From DASUAL01 sp035763805 (lineage in GTDB: Bacteria; Gemmatimonadota; Gemmatimonadetes; Gemmatimonadales; GWC2-71-9), in the NCBI GenBank assembly GCA_035763805.1, contig DASUAL010000128.1, positions 56,893 through 120,892 on the forward strand: 64,000 nt of DNA. Reading direction: 5' to 3'. Position 1 is the first letter of the stretch, and every line of letters starts with the position of its first letter. Below, piece by piece: positions 23,758 to 32,333 of this stretch. The notes beneath the pieces were generated by a model. It did not search any database. It was given only the letters and a program-made list of their open reading frames with translations, and was not told the origin of the DNA. Both the position numbers and the translations under genes were made by a program.

Positions 23758-24512
23758 TGGCGGCCTACGAGCGCTTGCTGGTAGACGTCGCGGGCGGGGT
23801 CGGAACGGTGACGCTCAACCGGCCCGAGTGCCTCAACGCCTTCGACCGGGAGCTGTGCGAGGATCTCGCCGAGGCGCTGCGAATGCTCGCGACGAGCGAC
23901 GCGGTGCGGGTAATCGTGATCACCGGCACCGGCCGGGCGTTCTGCGCCGGCGCCGACCTCAACGTGCTCGAGACCGAGGGCACAGCGCTCGTCGCCGCCG
24001 GGAAGGAGGTGGCGCTGGCGATCCGGTCGGCGCCCAAGCCCGTGCTCGCGGCCGTGAACGGGCCGGCCGTCGGGGGCGGAGCCAATCTGGCCCTCGCCTG
24101 CGATTACCGCATCGCCTCCGATCAGGCGACCATCGGGCAAGTCTTTCACAAGCTGGGGCTGGTGCCCGACTGGGGCGGGAGCTTTTTCCTCCCCCGGCTC
24201 GTCGGCACGTCCAAGGCGTTGGAGCTGGTCTGGAGCGCGCGCATGGTGCCGGCCGGGGAGGCGCTCGCGCTCGGGTTGTTCGACCGGGTGGTGCCTCACG
24301 CCGAGCTACCGACGGAGGCCCGCCGCCTCGCCGAGCTGTGGGCGGGACAGCCGGTGGGGGCCGTCCGGCGGGCCAAGGAAGCTCTGTACGTGAGCGAAGT
24401 GAGCTCGCTCGCGTCGATGCTCGATCTAGAGATCGTTCAGCAGAACGAACTGTTCGCCACCCCCGAGGCGCGCGAGCGCATCGCGGCGGCCATGCCCAAG
24501 AGGAGCCACTGA
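23757..24512 (+). CDS. Enoyl-CoA hydratase/isomerase family, PaaG-like
   Basis: The 251-residue crotonase-fold protein starts at ATG 23757 (overlapping the thiolase stop). The oxyanion-hole segments FCAGADLNVL and GPAVGGGANLALA are present. Both hydratase Glu residues are replaced: GGGANLAL instead of GGGxEL, and no Glu in the second site. Instead it carries the Asp motif HKLGLVPDWGG that PaaG-type isomerases use. PaaG rearranges the ring epoxide of phenylacetyl-CoA to an oxepin. The pairing with a BoxB-like oxygenase gene directly downstream supports this role. Confidence 0.82.
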   Translation: MAAYERLLVDVAGGVGTVTLNRPECLNAFDRELCEDLAEALRMLATSDAVRVIVITGTGRAFCAGADLNVLETEGTALVAAGKEVALAIRSAPKPVLAAVNGPAVGGGANLALACDYRIASDQATIGQVFHKLGLVPDWGGSFFLPRLVGTSKALELVWSARMVPAGEALALGLFDRVVPHAELPTEARRLAELWAGQPVGAVRRAKEALYVSEVSSLASMLDLEIVQQNELFATPEARERIAAAMPKRSH

Positions 24513-25636
24513 TGGTCCGCAAGCTGAACAACTTCGACGAGTGGATCGACTACTTCCGCTACTGGCAGGACTCGATCGGCCTGCCCCAGGGCGAAGTCCG
24601 CAACTTCAAGTTCGAGGCGAAGTTCGGGGAGCAGGAAGTGCCGCACATCGAGTTCGGCCATTACCGGGGTCAACGCAAGTGGCCGACCGTGATGCACATC
24701 CCCGACCAGCGCATCCGCGACGCGCTGCTTAACCTGATCGTGTATCAGGGTGATACCGAGTTCGCCTCGGTGGAGCAGCAGCGCAGCCTCCTCACGCACG
24801 CGCCCTCCGACTACGACCTGTTGTCGCTCATGCGGGTGATGACGGAGGAGATGCGGCACGGCTGGCAAATGTCATACCTGCTGTGCACGCATTTCGGGGA
24901 CGAAGGGAAGCGCGAGGCCGCGAAGCTGCTCGAGCGCCGCGCCGACGAGGGCGAGCGGCTGCTCGGCTCGTTCAACGAGCTGGTGGACAACTGGCTCGAC
25001 TTCTTCACGTACACGCAGTTCATCGACCGCGACGGCAAGTTCCAGCTCACGATGCTTTCAGTCTCCGCGTTCGATCCGCTGTCGCGCTCGATGAGCCCGA
25101 TGCTCAAGGAAGAATCCTTCCACCTCGGCACCGGAAACAACGGGCTGCTCCGGATCGTCAAGGCCGGGAAGATGCCGCCCGAGGTGATCCAACGCTTCTT
25201 CTATAAGTGGATCCCGACCGCCTTCGACCTGTTCGGCACCGACAACTCCTCGTCGGCGCACTGGGCGTACGTCTGGGGTCTGAAGGGGCGCTATGACGAG
25301 CGGGACAATCCTGCCAAGCCCAATGAGTCGAAGCTGAACGAGCACAGCCGCGAGCTGTACCGGCAGGAGATCACCAAGCTGGTCGAGCGGCTCAACCTGT
25401 TCATCCCGGAGCGGGAGCGGCAGCTCAAGGTTCCGGACATCAAGTTCAACCGGAAGATCGGCCAGTACGCACATAAGATGTTCACGGTGGAGGGCGAGCC
25501 GATGGACGACCCGCAGCGGTACGGGGAGTACCTGAAGACCGTGCTCCCCCAGCCCGAGCACTACGCGATCGTGCACGACATCGAGAAGGAGCCGGACTGG
25601 ATCGAGCCGAAGAAGGCGGACAGTCTGCTGAAGTGA
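24512..25636 (+). CDS. BoxB/PaaA-like diiron oxygenase (phenylacetic acid catabolic family)
   Basis: The 374-residue ferritin-like protein is most like BoxB, the benzoyl-CoA 2,3-epoxidase. It shares GDTEFASVEQQR (about 88-99), EEMRHGWQM (about 113-121), LLERRADEG (about 138-146), FFTYTQFIDRDGKFQL (about 165-180) and EESFHLGTGNNG (about 204-215). The Glu and ExxH-type residues expected to bind two irons are in place. BoxB is usually about 470 residues, so this is a shorter variant. The reductase BoxA (or PaaE) and the ring-opening BoxC are not in the window. The substrate may be a different aromatic or acyl-CoA. Confidence 0.82.
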   Translation: MVRKLNNFDEWIDYFRYWQDSIGLPQGEVRNFKFEAKFGEQEVPHIEFGHYRGQRKWPTVMHIPDQRIRDALLNLIVYQGDTEFASVEQQRSLLTHAPSDYDLLSLMRVMTEEMRHGWQMSYLLCTHFGDEGKREAAKLLERRADEGERLLGSFNELVDNWLDFFTYTQFIDRDGKFQLTMLSVSAFDPLSRSMSPMLKEESFHLGTGNNGLLRIVKAGKMPPEVIQRFFYKWIPTAFDLFGTDNSSSAHWAYVWGLKGRYDERDNPAKPNESKLNEHSRELYRQEITKLVERLNLFIPERERQLKVPDIKFNRKIGQYAHKMFTVEGEPMDDPQRYGEYLKTVLPQPEHYAIVHDIEKEPDWIEPKKADSLLK

Positions 25637-26325
25637 GCAAGGCGCTGGTCATCGCCCACCGCGGCGCGTCGGCCCGGGAGGTGGAGAACTCCCTCGCCGC
25701 GTTCCGCGCCGCGGCCCAGCTGGGCGCCGACGCCGTGGAGCTCGACCTCCATGCCACGGCGGACGGCGCCCTGTTCGTGCATCACGACGAGATGATCGAC
25801 GGGACCCATCACATCCCGCACCTCGCCGCCAAGCGGGTGCGCGAGTTCCGGCTCCCGAACGGCGAGCCGATCCCCACGCTCCCCGAGGCGCTGGAGGCGG
25901 TCGGGCCACGGCTGCAGGCGTTCGTGGAGGTGAAGTCGCTGGCGCCGCAGTTCGACGACCGGCTGTTCGACGCGCTGAGCCGCGGCCCGAACCCGTCCGG
26001 ATATGCGGTGCACAGCTTCGACCATCGCATCGTGCGGCGACTCGGGTTGGAGCGACCCGGGCTCCGCTGCGGCGTGCTCTCCGCCTCGTACCCCGTGACG
26101 CCGCTCGCCGCGCTCGAGGACGCGGGCGCGACCATTCTGTGGCAGGAGCGCCGGCTCGTCGATCGCGCCCTCGTGGACGCCTTGCACCGTGCCGAGATGC
26201 AGATTCTGGTCTGGACGGTGGACGACCCGTCGGAAATGCGGAGCCTGCTCGAGCTCGGGGCGGACGGGATCTGCACCAACGTCCCGGAGATCGGCCGGCG
26301 GGCGGTGGACGCCCTCGCGGCATGA
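25633..26325 (+). CDS. Glycerophosphodiester phosphodiesterase family protein
   Basis: The 230-residue TIM-barrel enzyme hydrolyses glycerophosphodiesters. It has the N-terminal IAHRGASAREVENSLAAF (catalytic His and Glu, residues 7-24), ELDLHATADG near 38, the second catalytic His in VHHDE near 50, and a C-terminal VWTVDDPSEM with GADGICTNVP. No signal peptide is present, so it is cytoplasmic like UgpQ. It starts with GTG in a GTGA overlap inside an operon of unrelated CoA enzymes, which is unexplained. Confidence 0.9.
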   Translation: MSKALVIAHRGASAREVENSLAAFRAAAQLGADAVELDLHATADGALFVHHDEMIDGTHHIPHLAAKRVREFRLPNGEPIPTLPEALEAVGPRLQAFVEVKSLAPQFDDRLFDALSRGPNPSGYAVHSFDHRIVRRLGLERPGLRCGVLSASYPVTPLAALEDAGATILWQERRLVDRALVDALHRAEMQILVWTVDDPSEMRSLLELGADGICTNVPEIGRRAVDALAA

Positions 26326-27179
26326 GCGCGCGTCGTGTCGCGGTGATCGGGGCCGGCACGATGGGCCACGGAATCGCCTATGCGGCGGCGCTCGCCGGTT
26401 GTCCCGTCACCCTTACCGACAGCAGGACCGAGGCGCTGGCGCACGCGCTCCAGCGGATCGGCGACCTGCTCGCGGGCGGCGTGAAGCGCGGCAAGCTGAC
26501 GGAGGCCGACCGCGCCGGGATCGAACAGCGTCTCCGTGCCGAGCCCGCGTTGGCAGTCGCCGTCCGGGATGCCGATGTCGTCATCGAAGCGGTGGTCGAG
26601 GAACTCGGCGTGAAGCAGCACGTGTTCGCCGATGTGGAGCGTGGAGCCCCGGTGGGGGCGCTCTTGGCCACGAACACGTCGTCGCTCTCGGTGGGCGCCA
26701 TCGCGTCCGCAGCGCGGCAGCGCGGACGCGTCGTCGGGATGCATTTCTTCAATCCCGTGCACGCGATGAGACTCGTCGAGGTCGTCACCCACGACGCAGT
26801 CGACCGCACGGCCGTGGAACGCGCCGTGGCGTTCGCCCGCGAGCTCGGCAAGGAGCCGATCGTGGTGCGGGACTCGCCAGGGTTCGCCTCCAGCCGACTG
26901 GGTGTAGCGCTCGGGCTCGAGGCCATGCGGATGCTCGAGCAGGGTGTCGCCACAGCGGAAGACATCGACAAGGCGATGGAGCTCGGATACAACCACCCGA
27001 TGGGCCCGCTCAAGCTGACCGACCTCGTGGGGCTCGACGTGCGGCTCGCGATCGCGGAGTACCTGTACCGCACACTCGAGGACGCGCAGTTCGAGCCGCC
27101 GAAGATCCTCCGGACCAAGGTCGCCAAGGGCGAGCTCGGGAAGAAGACCGGAAAGGGGTTCTACACCTGGAGCGGCTGA
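26322..27179 (+). CDS. 3-hydroxyacyl-CoA dehydrogenase (PaaH/Hbd-like)
   Basis: The 285-residue NAD-dependent enzyme oxidises 3-hydroxyacyl-CoA. It has the nucleotide-binding GAGTMGHGIA near residue 9, ATNTSSLSV near 115, the catalytic His in GMHFFNPVHAMRLVE near 138, DSPGF near 182 and the C-terminal KKTGKGFYTW. The ATG at 26322 forms an ATGA overlap with the GDPD gene. It would fill the PaaH step of the proposed pathway. Confidence 0.93.
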   Translation: MSARRVAVIGAGTMGHGIAYAAALAGCPVTLTDSRTEALAHALQRIGDLLAGGVKRGKLTEADRAGIEQRLRAEPALAVAVRDADVVIEAVVEELGVKQHVFADVERGAPVGALLATNTSSLSVGAIASAARQRGRVVGMHFFNPVHAMRLVEVVTHDAVDRTAVERAVAFARELGKEPIVVRDSPGFASSRLGVALGLEAMRMLEQGVATAEDIDKAMELGYNHPMGPLKLTDLVGLDVRLAIAEYLYRTLEDAQFEPPKILRTKVAKGELGKKTGKGFYTWSG

Positions 27180-28033
27180 CCCGCATCACCGATGTCCACG
27201 TCCACATTCAGCCCTGGCGCGAGCTCAAGCCGCGTGTGCTCGAAGTCATGCGTCGCGGGAAGGAAGCCCATTGGGAGTTCCTCATCCAGCTGATGGACGA
27301 CCCGCGTGCGCTGCTCGAGATCCTGGACCGCGCGGGGGTGTGGCGCGTCGGGCTCGTCAACTACCCCTCTCCCGACGTGATGGGGTTCGGCGAGACGACC
27401 AACACCTTCGCCGCGAAGTATGCAAGCGCAAACCCCGAACGGCTGTTGCCCTACGGCGGCGTGCACCCGCGGTTCACAAAGGATCCCGCGGGCGACGTGG
27501 ACCGGCTCATGGACCTCGGTATCCGGCTGGTCAAGATCCACCCGTCGCACCAGGTATTCCCCGCCAACGCCTACACCGACGGCCTCGACGCGCTGGGCGC
27601 GATCTACCGGCGGTGCGAGGAGCGCGGGCTGCCGGTGATGGTCCACACCGGCACCAGCGTCTTTCCGGGGGCCCGCTCCAAGTATGGCAACCCGATGGAG
27701 CTGGACGACGTCGCGATCGACTTCCCCGACCTGGCGCTCGTCATGGCGCACGGCGGCCGGCCGCTGTATATGGAGGAAGCGTTCTTCATCCTGCGGCGGC
27801 ACCGGAACGTGTGGCTCGACGTATCCGGGATACCGCCTACCCGGTTGCTGGAGTACTTTCCGCGTCTCCCCGAGCTGGCGGACCGCGTCCTGTGGGGAAC
27901 GGACTGGCCGAGCCCGGGTGTGAAGGACATGAGGCAGAACCTCGATCAGTTTCTCGCGCTCCCGCTCGGGGACGCGCACCGAAAGGCAATCCTCGAGACC
28001 AATGCGCTGGCTGTGTTTCCTGCTGCTCGCTAG
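27176..28033 (+). CDS. Amidohydrolase-2 family metal-dependent hydrolase or decarboxylase, no canonical start codon
   Basis: The TIM-barrel protein of about 285 residues carries the metal-binding HVHI near its N-terminus, VKIHPSHQ near residue 120, VMVHTG near 154, LVMAHGG near 191 and WGTDWPSPG near 241, the set of His and Asp ligands expected for this family (ACMSD-type decarboxylases and hydrolases). No ATG, GTG or TTG occurs in frame before the HxH motif. I place the start at CTG 27176, which forms a CTGA overlap like the GTGA overlaps of its neighbours; CTG 27167 is the alternative. It might serve the ring-opening step, but this is speculative. Confidence 0.72.
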   Translation: MTRITDVHVHIQPWRELKPRVLEVMRRGKEAHWEFLIQLMDDPRALLEILDRAGVWRVGLVNYPSPDVMGFGETTNTFAAKYASANPERLLPYGGVHPRFTKDPAGDVDRLMDLGIRLVKIHPSHQVFPANAYTDGLDALGAIYRRCEERGLPVMVHTGTSVFPGARSKYGNPMELDDVAIDFPDLALVMAHGGRPLYMEEAFFILRRHRNVWLDVSGIPPTRLLEYFPRLPELADRVLWGTDWPSPGVKDMRQNLDQFLALPLGDAHRKAILETNALAVFPAAR

Positions 28034-28760
28034 CCCGGCCGGCGCCCAGTCCCCCGGGCAGGCACCGGCGGGGGGCAAGTCACTCCGCTTCGAGCTCACG
28101 GCCATCCCGGCCACCCGCGACTCGTTTGTGTTCATCTTCAGGGGCGACGAGCGGGGGTGGGCGGTGTGGCAGTACGAAATCCGCAGCCTCGAGATGACCC
28201 AGGAAGTGCTCTACACGGCGCGATCGGAGTTCCGCCCGGTCGAAGAGGAGAGCTTGCGAGTCGTGCTGAACCGCCTCACCGGGGAGCCCATCTCGACGTT
28301 CCATCACATCGAGCTGTTCTCGCCCATGAGCGACACGGTGATGGTGGAGCATGACCTCGACGTGAAACGCGGCGAGATCGCGGGGCGGCGCCGGGTCGGA
28401 AGGAGGAACGGAGAGGTGCGCATCGTACCCGTGAGCCGGCCGCTCGCTCCTGGCACGGTGCTGTCGAATTACGTGTTCATCGCCGCCGCCGTCACCAACG
28501 CCGCTCCCGGAGACTCACTCGCCGTTCCGGCGTACAGCGAGTTCGGCGACTCGGTAGGGACCCTGAGCTTCGTCGCCGAGTCGCCCGCGACGATCGGGGT
28601 ACCCGCGGGTCGGTTCGACGTCCTGCCGCTCCGGAGCGGCAGCTTCCGCGTGTTCGTCACGCGGACGGCTCCGCGGCGGGTCGTGAAGGGCGAGACGCTC
28701 GACGGCGCGTTCTCATTCCAGCTGGCCGCGACGGGGCCGGTCGTCCCGGCACCCGAGTAA
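28002..28760 (+). CDS. Exported protein sharing a domain with the neighbouring M16-like protein
   Basis: The 252-residue protein has a signal peptide (MRWLCFLLLASPAGAQ) and a beta-rich body resembling DUF3108-type proteins. Its C-terminal region (VPAGRFDVLPLRSGS, then TAPRRVVKGE and FSFQL) matches the tail of the M16-like product at 30207-32321. It overlaps the amidohydrolase gene by 32 bases, an unusually long overlap. It is probably periplasmic; function unknown. Confidence 0.72.
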   Translation: MRWLCFLLLASPAGAQSPGQAPAGGKSLRFELTAIPATRDSFVFIFRGDERGWAVWQYEIRSLEMTQEVLYTARSEFRPVEEESLRVVLNRLTGEPISTFHHIELFSPMSDTVMVEHDLDVKRGEIAGRRRVGRRNGEVRIVPVSRPLAPGTVLSNYVFIAAAVTNAAPGDSLAVPAYSEFGDSVGTLSFVAESPATIGVPAGRFDVLPLRSGSFRVFVTRTAPRRVVKGETLDGAFSFQLAATGPVVPAPE

Positions 28761-28833
28761 GCTCGGCTGAAACCGCTGGCTTTTCCGGCGGCCGTCCGGG
28801 CAACGGACATCACCTTTTGTGCGTAGGTCTCGC

Positions 28834-30210
28834 ATGCGTGTTGTACCGCTGCTGATCATCGGTAGCCTCGTCTCCGCCGGCACCCCCTCCCGTAACGCGC
28901 TCGCCGCGCAATCGGGAGGCCAGATCAGCTACGAGGCGTTCACTCTGCCCAACGGCCTCCGGGTGATCTACTCCGAGGACCATTCTACGCCGGTCGTGTC
29001 GGTAGACGTGTGGTACCGCGTCGGGGCACGCAACGAGCGGCCCGGCCGCGGTGGGTTCGCGCACCTGTTCGAACACATGATGTTCCAGGGATCGGCGCAC
29101 GTGCGCAAGGCGGAGCACTTCCAGCTCATCAACCGGGCGGGCGGCCAGATGAACGGCAGCACCGGCGATGACCGCACCAACTACTGGAACCAGCTCCCCT
29201 CCAATCGCTTGAATCTCGCGCTCTGGCTCGAGGCCGACCGGATGCGCTCGCTCGCCATCACCGAAGAGAACTTCCACAACCAGCGAGAGACGGTGAAGGA
29301 AGAGCGCCGGCTGCGGGTGGACAACCAACCGTACATCGCCGCGCTGCTGGACGGCTTCACGCTGCCGTTCGACAGCACGTCGTGCTTCGCGTACGCCCAT
29401 CCCGGTATCGGGTCGATGGACGATCTGAACGCGACGCCACTCAAGGACGTGCAGGCGTTTTTCGACGCCTACTACACGCCCAACAACGCGACGCTCGTGG
29501 TGGTCGGGGACTTTCAGCCCGCCGAGCTGCGCGAGCTCGTCAATCGGTATTTCGCCGACATCCCGCGACGCCCGGACCCGCCGGCCGCGACGTGCGACTG
29601 GCGACTCAGCCCCGGCTCGATGCGTCGTGAGGTGCAGGATGCGCACGCCAATCTCCCCGCGACGCTGCGGTTCTATCGCGTCCCGACCCATGCGGACCCG
29701 GACACGCCGGCCCTGCAGCTGCTCCAGATCATCCTCGGCCAGGGCGAGAGTGCGCGGCTGAACGTGGCCGTTGTGCGGCGGGCCAAGACGGCGCTGGCGG
29801 TCCAGACGTTCCTCACGCCCGACCGGCGCGGCCCGGGCGTGCTCGTCGCCCTCGCGATCGCGAACCAGGGTGTGGTCGTCGAGCAGCTCGACACGCTGCT
29901 CGCGGCGCAGCTCGACGGCCTGCGCGCTACGGGCGTGACGGCGGGGGAGCTCACCAGGGCCAGGAACACCTTCCGGGCGAACTACATCCAGGGGCGCGAG
30001 ACGACGCTCGGTCGCGCCGAGGAGCTGCATCACTTCGACCTGCTCCACGCGTCGTTGACCGAAATCAACAGCGACCTCGACCGCTACCTGGCCGTCACCA
30101 CCGACGACATCCGTCGCGTGGCAAACAAGTACCTCGACCCGGCGAACGTGGTGGTGATCATCGTGAAGCCTGCGTCTGGCGGGCAGGCGAGTGAGGGAGG
30201 CGCGCGGTGA
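28834..30210 (+). CDS. M16 zinc metallopeptidase (active-site motif intact), exported
   Basis: The 458-residue protein has a signal peptide (cleavage near ALAAQ, about residue 25), then an insulinase-type N-terminal domain with the inverted zinc motif HLFEH (about 79-83) and the downstream Glu in the ETVKEERR segment (about 151-158). A second M16 domain follows (FFDAYYTPNNATLVVVGDF, then LQLLQIILGQGESARL). I chose ATG 28834 with an AGG upstream rather than GTG 28819. It forms a GTGA junction with the inactive paralogue; such active/inactive pairs usually form a heterodimer. Confidence 0.9.
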   Translation: MRVVPLLIIGSLVSAGTPSRNALAAQSGGQISYEAFTLPNGLRVIYSEDHSTPVVSVDVWYRVGARNERPGRGGFAHLFEHMMFQGSAHVRKAEHFQLINRAGGQMNGSTGDDRTNYWNQLPSNRLNLALWLEADRMRSLAITEENFHNQRETVKEERRLRVDNQPYIAALLDGFTLPFDSTSCFAYAHPGIGSMDDLNATPLKDVQAFFDAYYTPNNATLVVVGDFQPAELRELVNRYFADIPRRPDPPAATCDWRLSPGSMRREVQDAHANLPATLRFYRVPTHADPDTPALQLLQIILGQGESARLNVAVVRRAKTALAVQTFLTPDRRGPGVLVALAIANQGVVVEQLDTLLAAQLDGLRATGVTAGELTRARNTFRANYIQGRETTLGRAEELHHFDLLHASLTEINSDLDRYLAVTTDDIRRVANKYLDPANVVVIIVKPASGGQASEGGAR

Positions 30211-32321
30211 AGCCGCTTAGCCGGATAGACGGTCAGACGGTCAGAACAGTTCTCGCGGGGGCCATCGTTCTAACCGCCTACCCGTCTAACCGGCTCACCG
30301 CTCAAGGGTTCCCGCCCCGCCCTCCGGCCCCCACCGCGCTCTCTCCCGTGCGCTTCCCGCCGTTCAAGGAGGCGACGCTCCCGAACGGGTTGCAGCTCGT
30401 CGTGATCGAGCATCGCGAGCAGCCGGTGGTTTCGGTCACGTTGACCTTCCGCGCCGGCGACATCTACGATCCGGCCGGCAAGGAAGGTCTCGCGGACCTC
30501 GTGGCGGAGCTCCTTTCCAAGGGGACGGAAAGCCGCACGGCGGAGCAGATCGCCGCAACCATCGAGGGCGTGGGCGGGAGTGTATCGGCGTCCACGGGCG
30601 ACGACGTCCTCACGATCTCGGCCGAAGCGCTGAGCGACCAGACCGGTCTCGTCATCGATCTGGTGGGCGACGTCACGCTGCGTTCTACGTTCCCGGACGG
30701 TGAGCTCGAGCTGGCACGGACGCGTGCCCTGTCGGCGCTGCAACTGCAGCTCTCGCAGCCGTCGTCCGTGGCGGGGAGGCTCTTCGCCCAGGAGATCTAC
30801 GGCCGCAATCCGTACGGCCGGAGTCCGACGCCCGACAGCTACCGGGCAATCACCCGCGACGACGTCGTGCGCTTCGCCGGCGAGCGCCTGCGCCCGGCGG
30901 GTGCGCTCCTAGTGGTCGCGGGCGACGTCGCCGAGCCGCAGGTGCGCGCGCTGGCGCAGGCGATGTTCCAGGGCTGGCGCGGGAGCCCGCCGCCCGCCGG
31001 CGCCCTCCCGGTGCCGCCCGCCAAGGCGAGGACGGACATCCTGCTCGTGCACCGCCCGGGCTCGGCGCAGGCGAACATCGTGATCGGCAACACCACGACC
31101 TTGCCGACGGACCCGCTTTACTACGGGGGCAGGGTCGTGACGCAGGTCTTGGGTGGCGGGCCGGACGCGCGGCTCTTCTTGATCCTGCGTGAGCAGAAGA
31201 GCTGGACGTACGGCGCTTACGCGAACCTGCGTCGCAGCCGCGGGATCGGGTACTGGCAGGCGACCGCGGAGGTGCGCACCGAGGTGACGGACAGCGCGCT
31301 GACCGAGCTGCTGCAGCAGGTGAGCCGGATCCGCACGGAAGTGGTGCCCGATTCGGAGCTCGCGGGCGCGAAGGGGTTCCTCGTGGGCTCCTTCCCGCTC
31401 ACGATCGAAACGCCGACACAGATCGCGTCCCAGGTGGCGAACGTGAAACTGCTCGGCCTGGGGACCGACTACCTGCGGCTTTATCGGGAGCGGCTCGCCG
31501 CCGTGACCGCGCCGCAGGCGCGCGCAGCCGCCGCTCGGCTGTACCGCCGCAGCGCCCTCACGATCGTGGTCGTCGGCGATGCCGGGAAGCTGTACGATAG
31601 GCTCCGCGCGATCGCGCCCGTCAGGATGGCCGACATCGACGGGAAGGCGCTCTCGCTGGCGGACTTGAGCCCCAAGGCCGGCCCCGTCCTGCTCGACGTT
31701 GCCCAACTCGTTCCGCACAGCGACAGCTCCCGCGTGCTGATCCAGGGGAACCCGCTCGGCGCCACCGTGACGTCGATCCGCCGCACGGCCGACTCGCTCG
31801 TCCTCACCGAGCAGAGCAACCTCGGGAGCGCGTTCCAGCAGCAGACCACCATCCTGCTCGACCCGGCGGACGGAGCGGTGCGGCGGCTGGACCAGGTGAC
31901 GACCCAACAGGGGAAACAGAGCGAGACGCACCTGACCTACGCGGGCGGGCGCGTGAAGGGCCGCAGCGTCGCACCGCAGCCCGACGGCAGTATGAAACCG
32001 TTCGACATCGACACGATTCTCCCCCCGGGGACGATGGACGAGAATGCCGTGGCGTTCGTGGTGCCGGCGCTCCCGCTCGCTGCCGGGAAGACGTTCACGC
32101 TGAGTCTCTTCACGCCAAGTGAGGGCAGCACCAAGCTGCTCACGTTCAAGGTCAGGACGCCGGAAAGCGTCACGGTGCCCGCCGGAACGTTCCAGGCGTA
32201 CCGGATCGACGTCAGCGGGTCGCGCGTGCCGTTCGTGATGCACGTCAGCACCGACACGCCGCGCCGGGTGGTGAAGACCGAATTCGTGGGCCAGCCGTTC
32301 GCGGTCGAACTCGTCAAGTAG
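30207..32321 (+). CDS. Inactive M16-like subunit with a C-terminal DUF3108-like domain, exported
   Basis: The 704-residue protein resembles M16 peptidases over residues about 50-460. Where the zinc motif HxxEH should be it reads ADLVAELL, so it is probably not catalytic but the partner of the enzyme encoded just upstream. The R/Y site motif region (KSWTYGAYA near 332) is kept. Residues about 490-704 are an extra beta domain with VPAGTFQAYRI and TPRRVVKTEF, as in the product at 28002-28760. The signal peptide (about 1-33) is encoded across an inverted repeat (30219-30295). GTG start. Confidence 0.85.
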   Translation: MKPLSRIDGQTVRTVLAGAIVLTAYPSNRLTAQGFPPRPPAPTALSPVRFPPFKEATLPNGLQLVVIEHREQPVVSVTLTFRAGDIYDPAGKEGLADLVAELLSKGTESRTAEQIAATIEGVGGSVSASTGDDVLTISAEALSDQTGLVIDLVGDVTLRSTFPDGELELARTRALSALQLQLSQPSSVAGRLFAQEIYGRNPYGRSPTPDSYRAITRDDVVRFAGERLRPAGALLVVAGDVAEPQVRALAQAMFQGWRGSPPPAGALPVPPAKARTDILLVHRPGSAQANIVIGNTTTLPTDPLYYGGRVVTQVLGGGPDARLFLILREQKSWTYGAYANLRRSRGIGYWQATAEVRTEVTDSALTELLQQVSRIRTEVVPDSELAGAKGFLVGSFPLTIETPTQIASQVANVKLLGLGTDYLRLYRERLAAVTAPQARAAAARLYRRSALTIVVVGDAGKLYDRLRAIAPVRMADIDGKALSLADLSPKAGPVLLDVAQLVPHSDSSRVLIQGNPLGATVTSIRRTADSLVLTEQSNLGSAFQQQTTILLDPADGAVRRLDQVTTQQGKQSETHLTYAGGRVKGRSVAPQPDGSMKPFDIDTILPPGTMDENAVAFVVPALPLAAGKTFTLSLFTPSEGSTKLLTFKVRTPESVTVPAGTFQAYRIDVSGSRVPFVMHVSTDTPRRVVKTEFVGQPFAVELVK
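30219..30295. repeat. Inverted pair of 8-bp tandem repeats in a signal-peptide coding region
   Basis: The left arm (30219-30247) contains tandem GACGGTCA units. The right arm (30267-30295) is its reverse complement at 24 of 29 positions. A 19-base spacer lies between them. The element starts 12 bases after the GTG start codon and encodes most of the signal peptide of the M16-like protein. A transcript hairpin here could affect translation initiation. Confidence 0.85.
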
Positions 32322-32333
32322 CGGAGGTCCTTG

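Noticed and set aside
24512..25636. Ribonucleotide reductase small subunit or other ferritin-like enzyme
   Set aside because: The GDTExASVEQQR, FNE...DWLxFF and FIDRDGKFQL motifs point to the BoxB/PaaA group.
27176..28033. Amidohydrolase as a pseudogene or frameshifted part of the hydroxyacyl-CoA dehydrogenase gene
   Set aside because: The frame is intact from before the HxH motif to a normal stop, and all metal ligands are present. Only the start codon is unusual.
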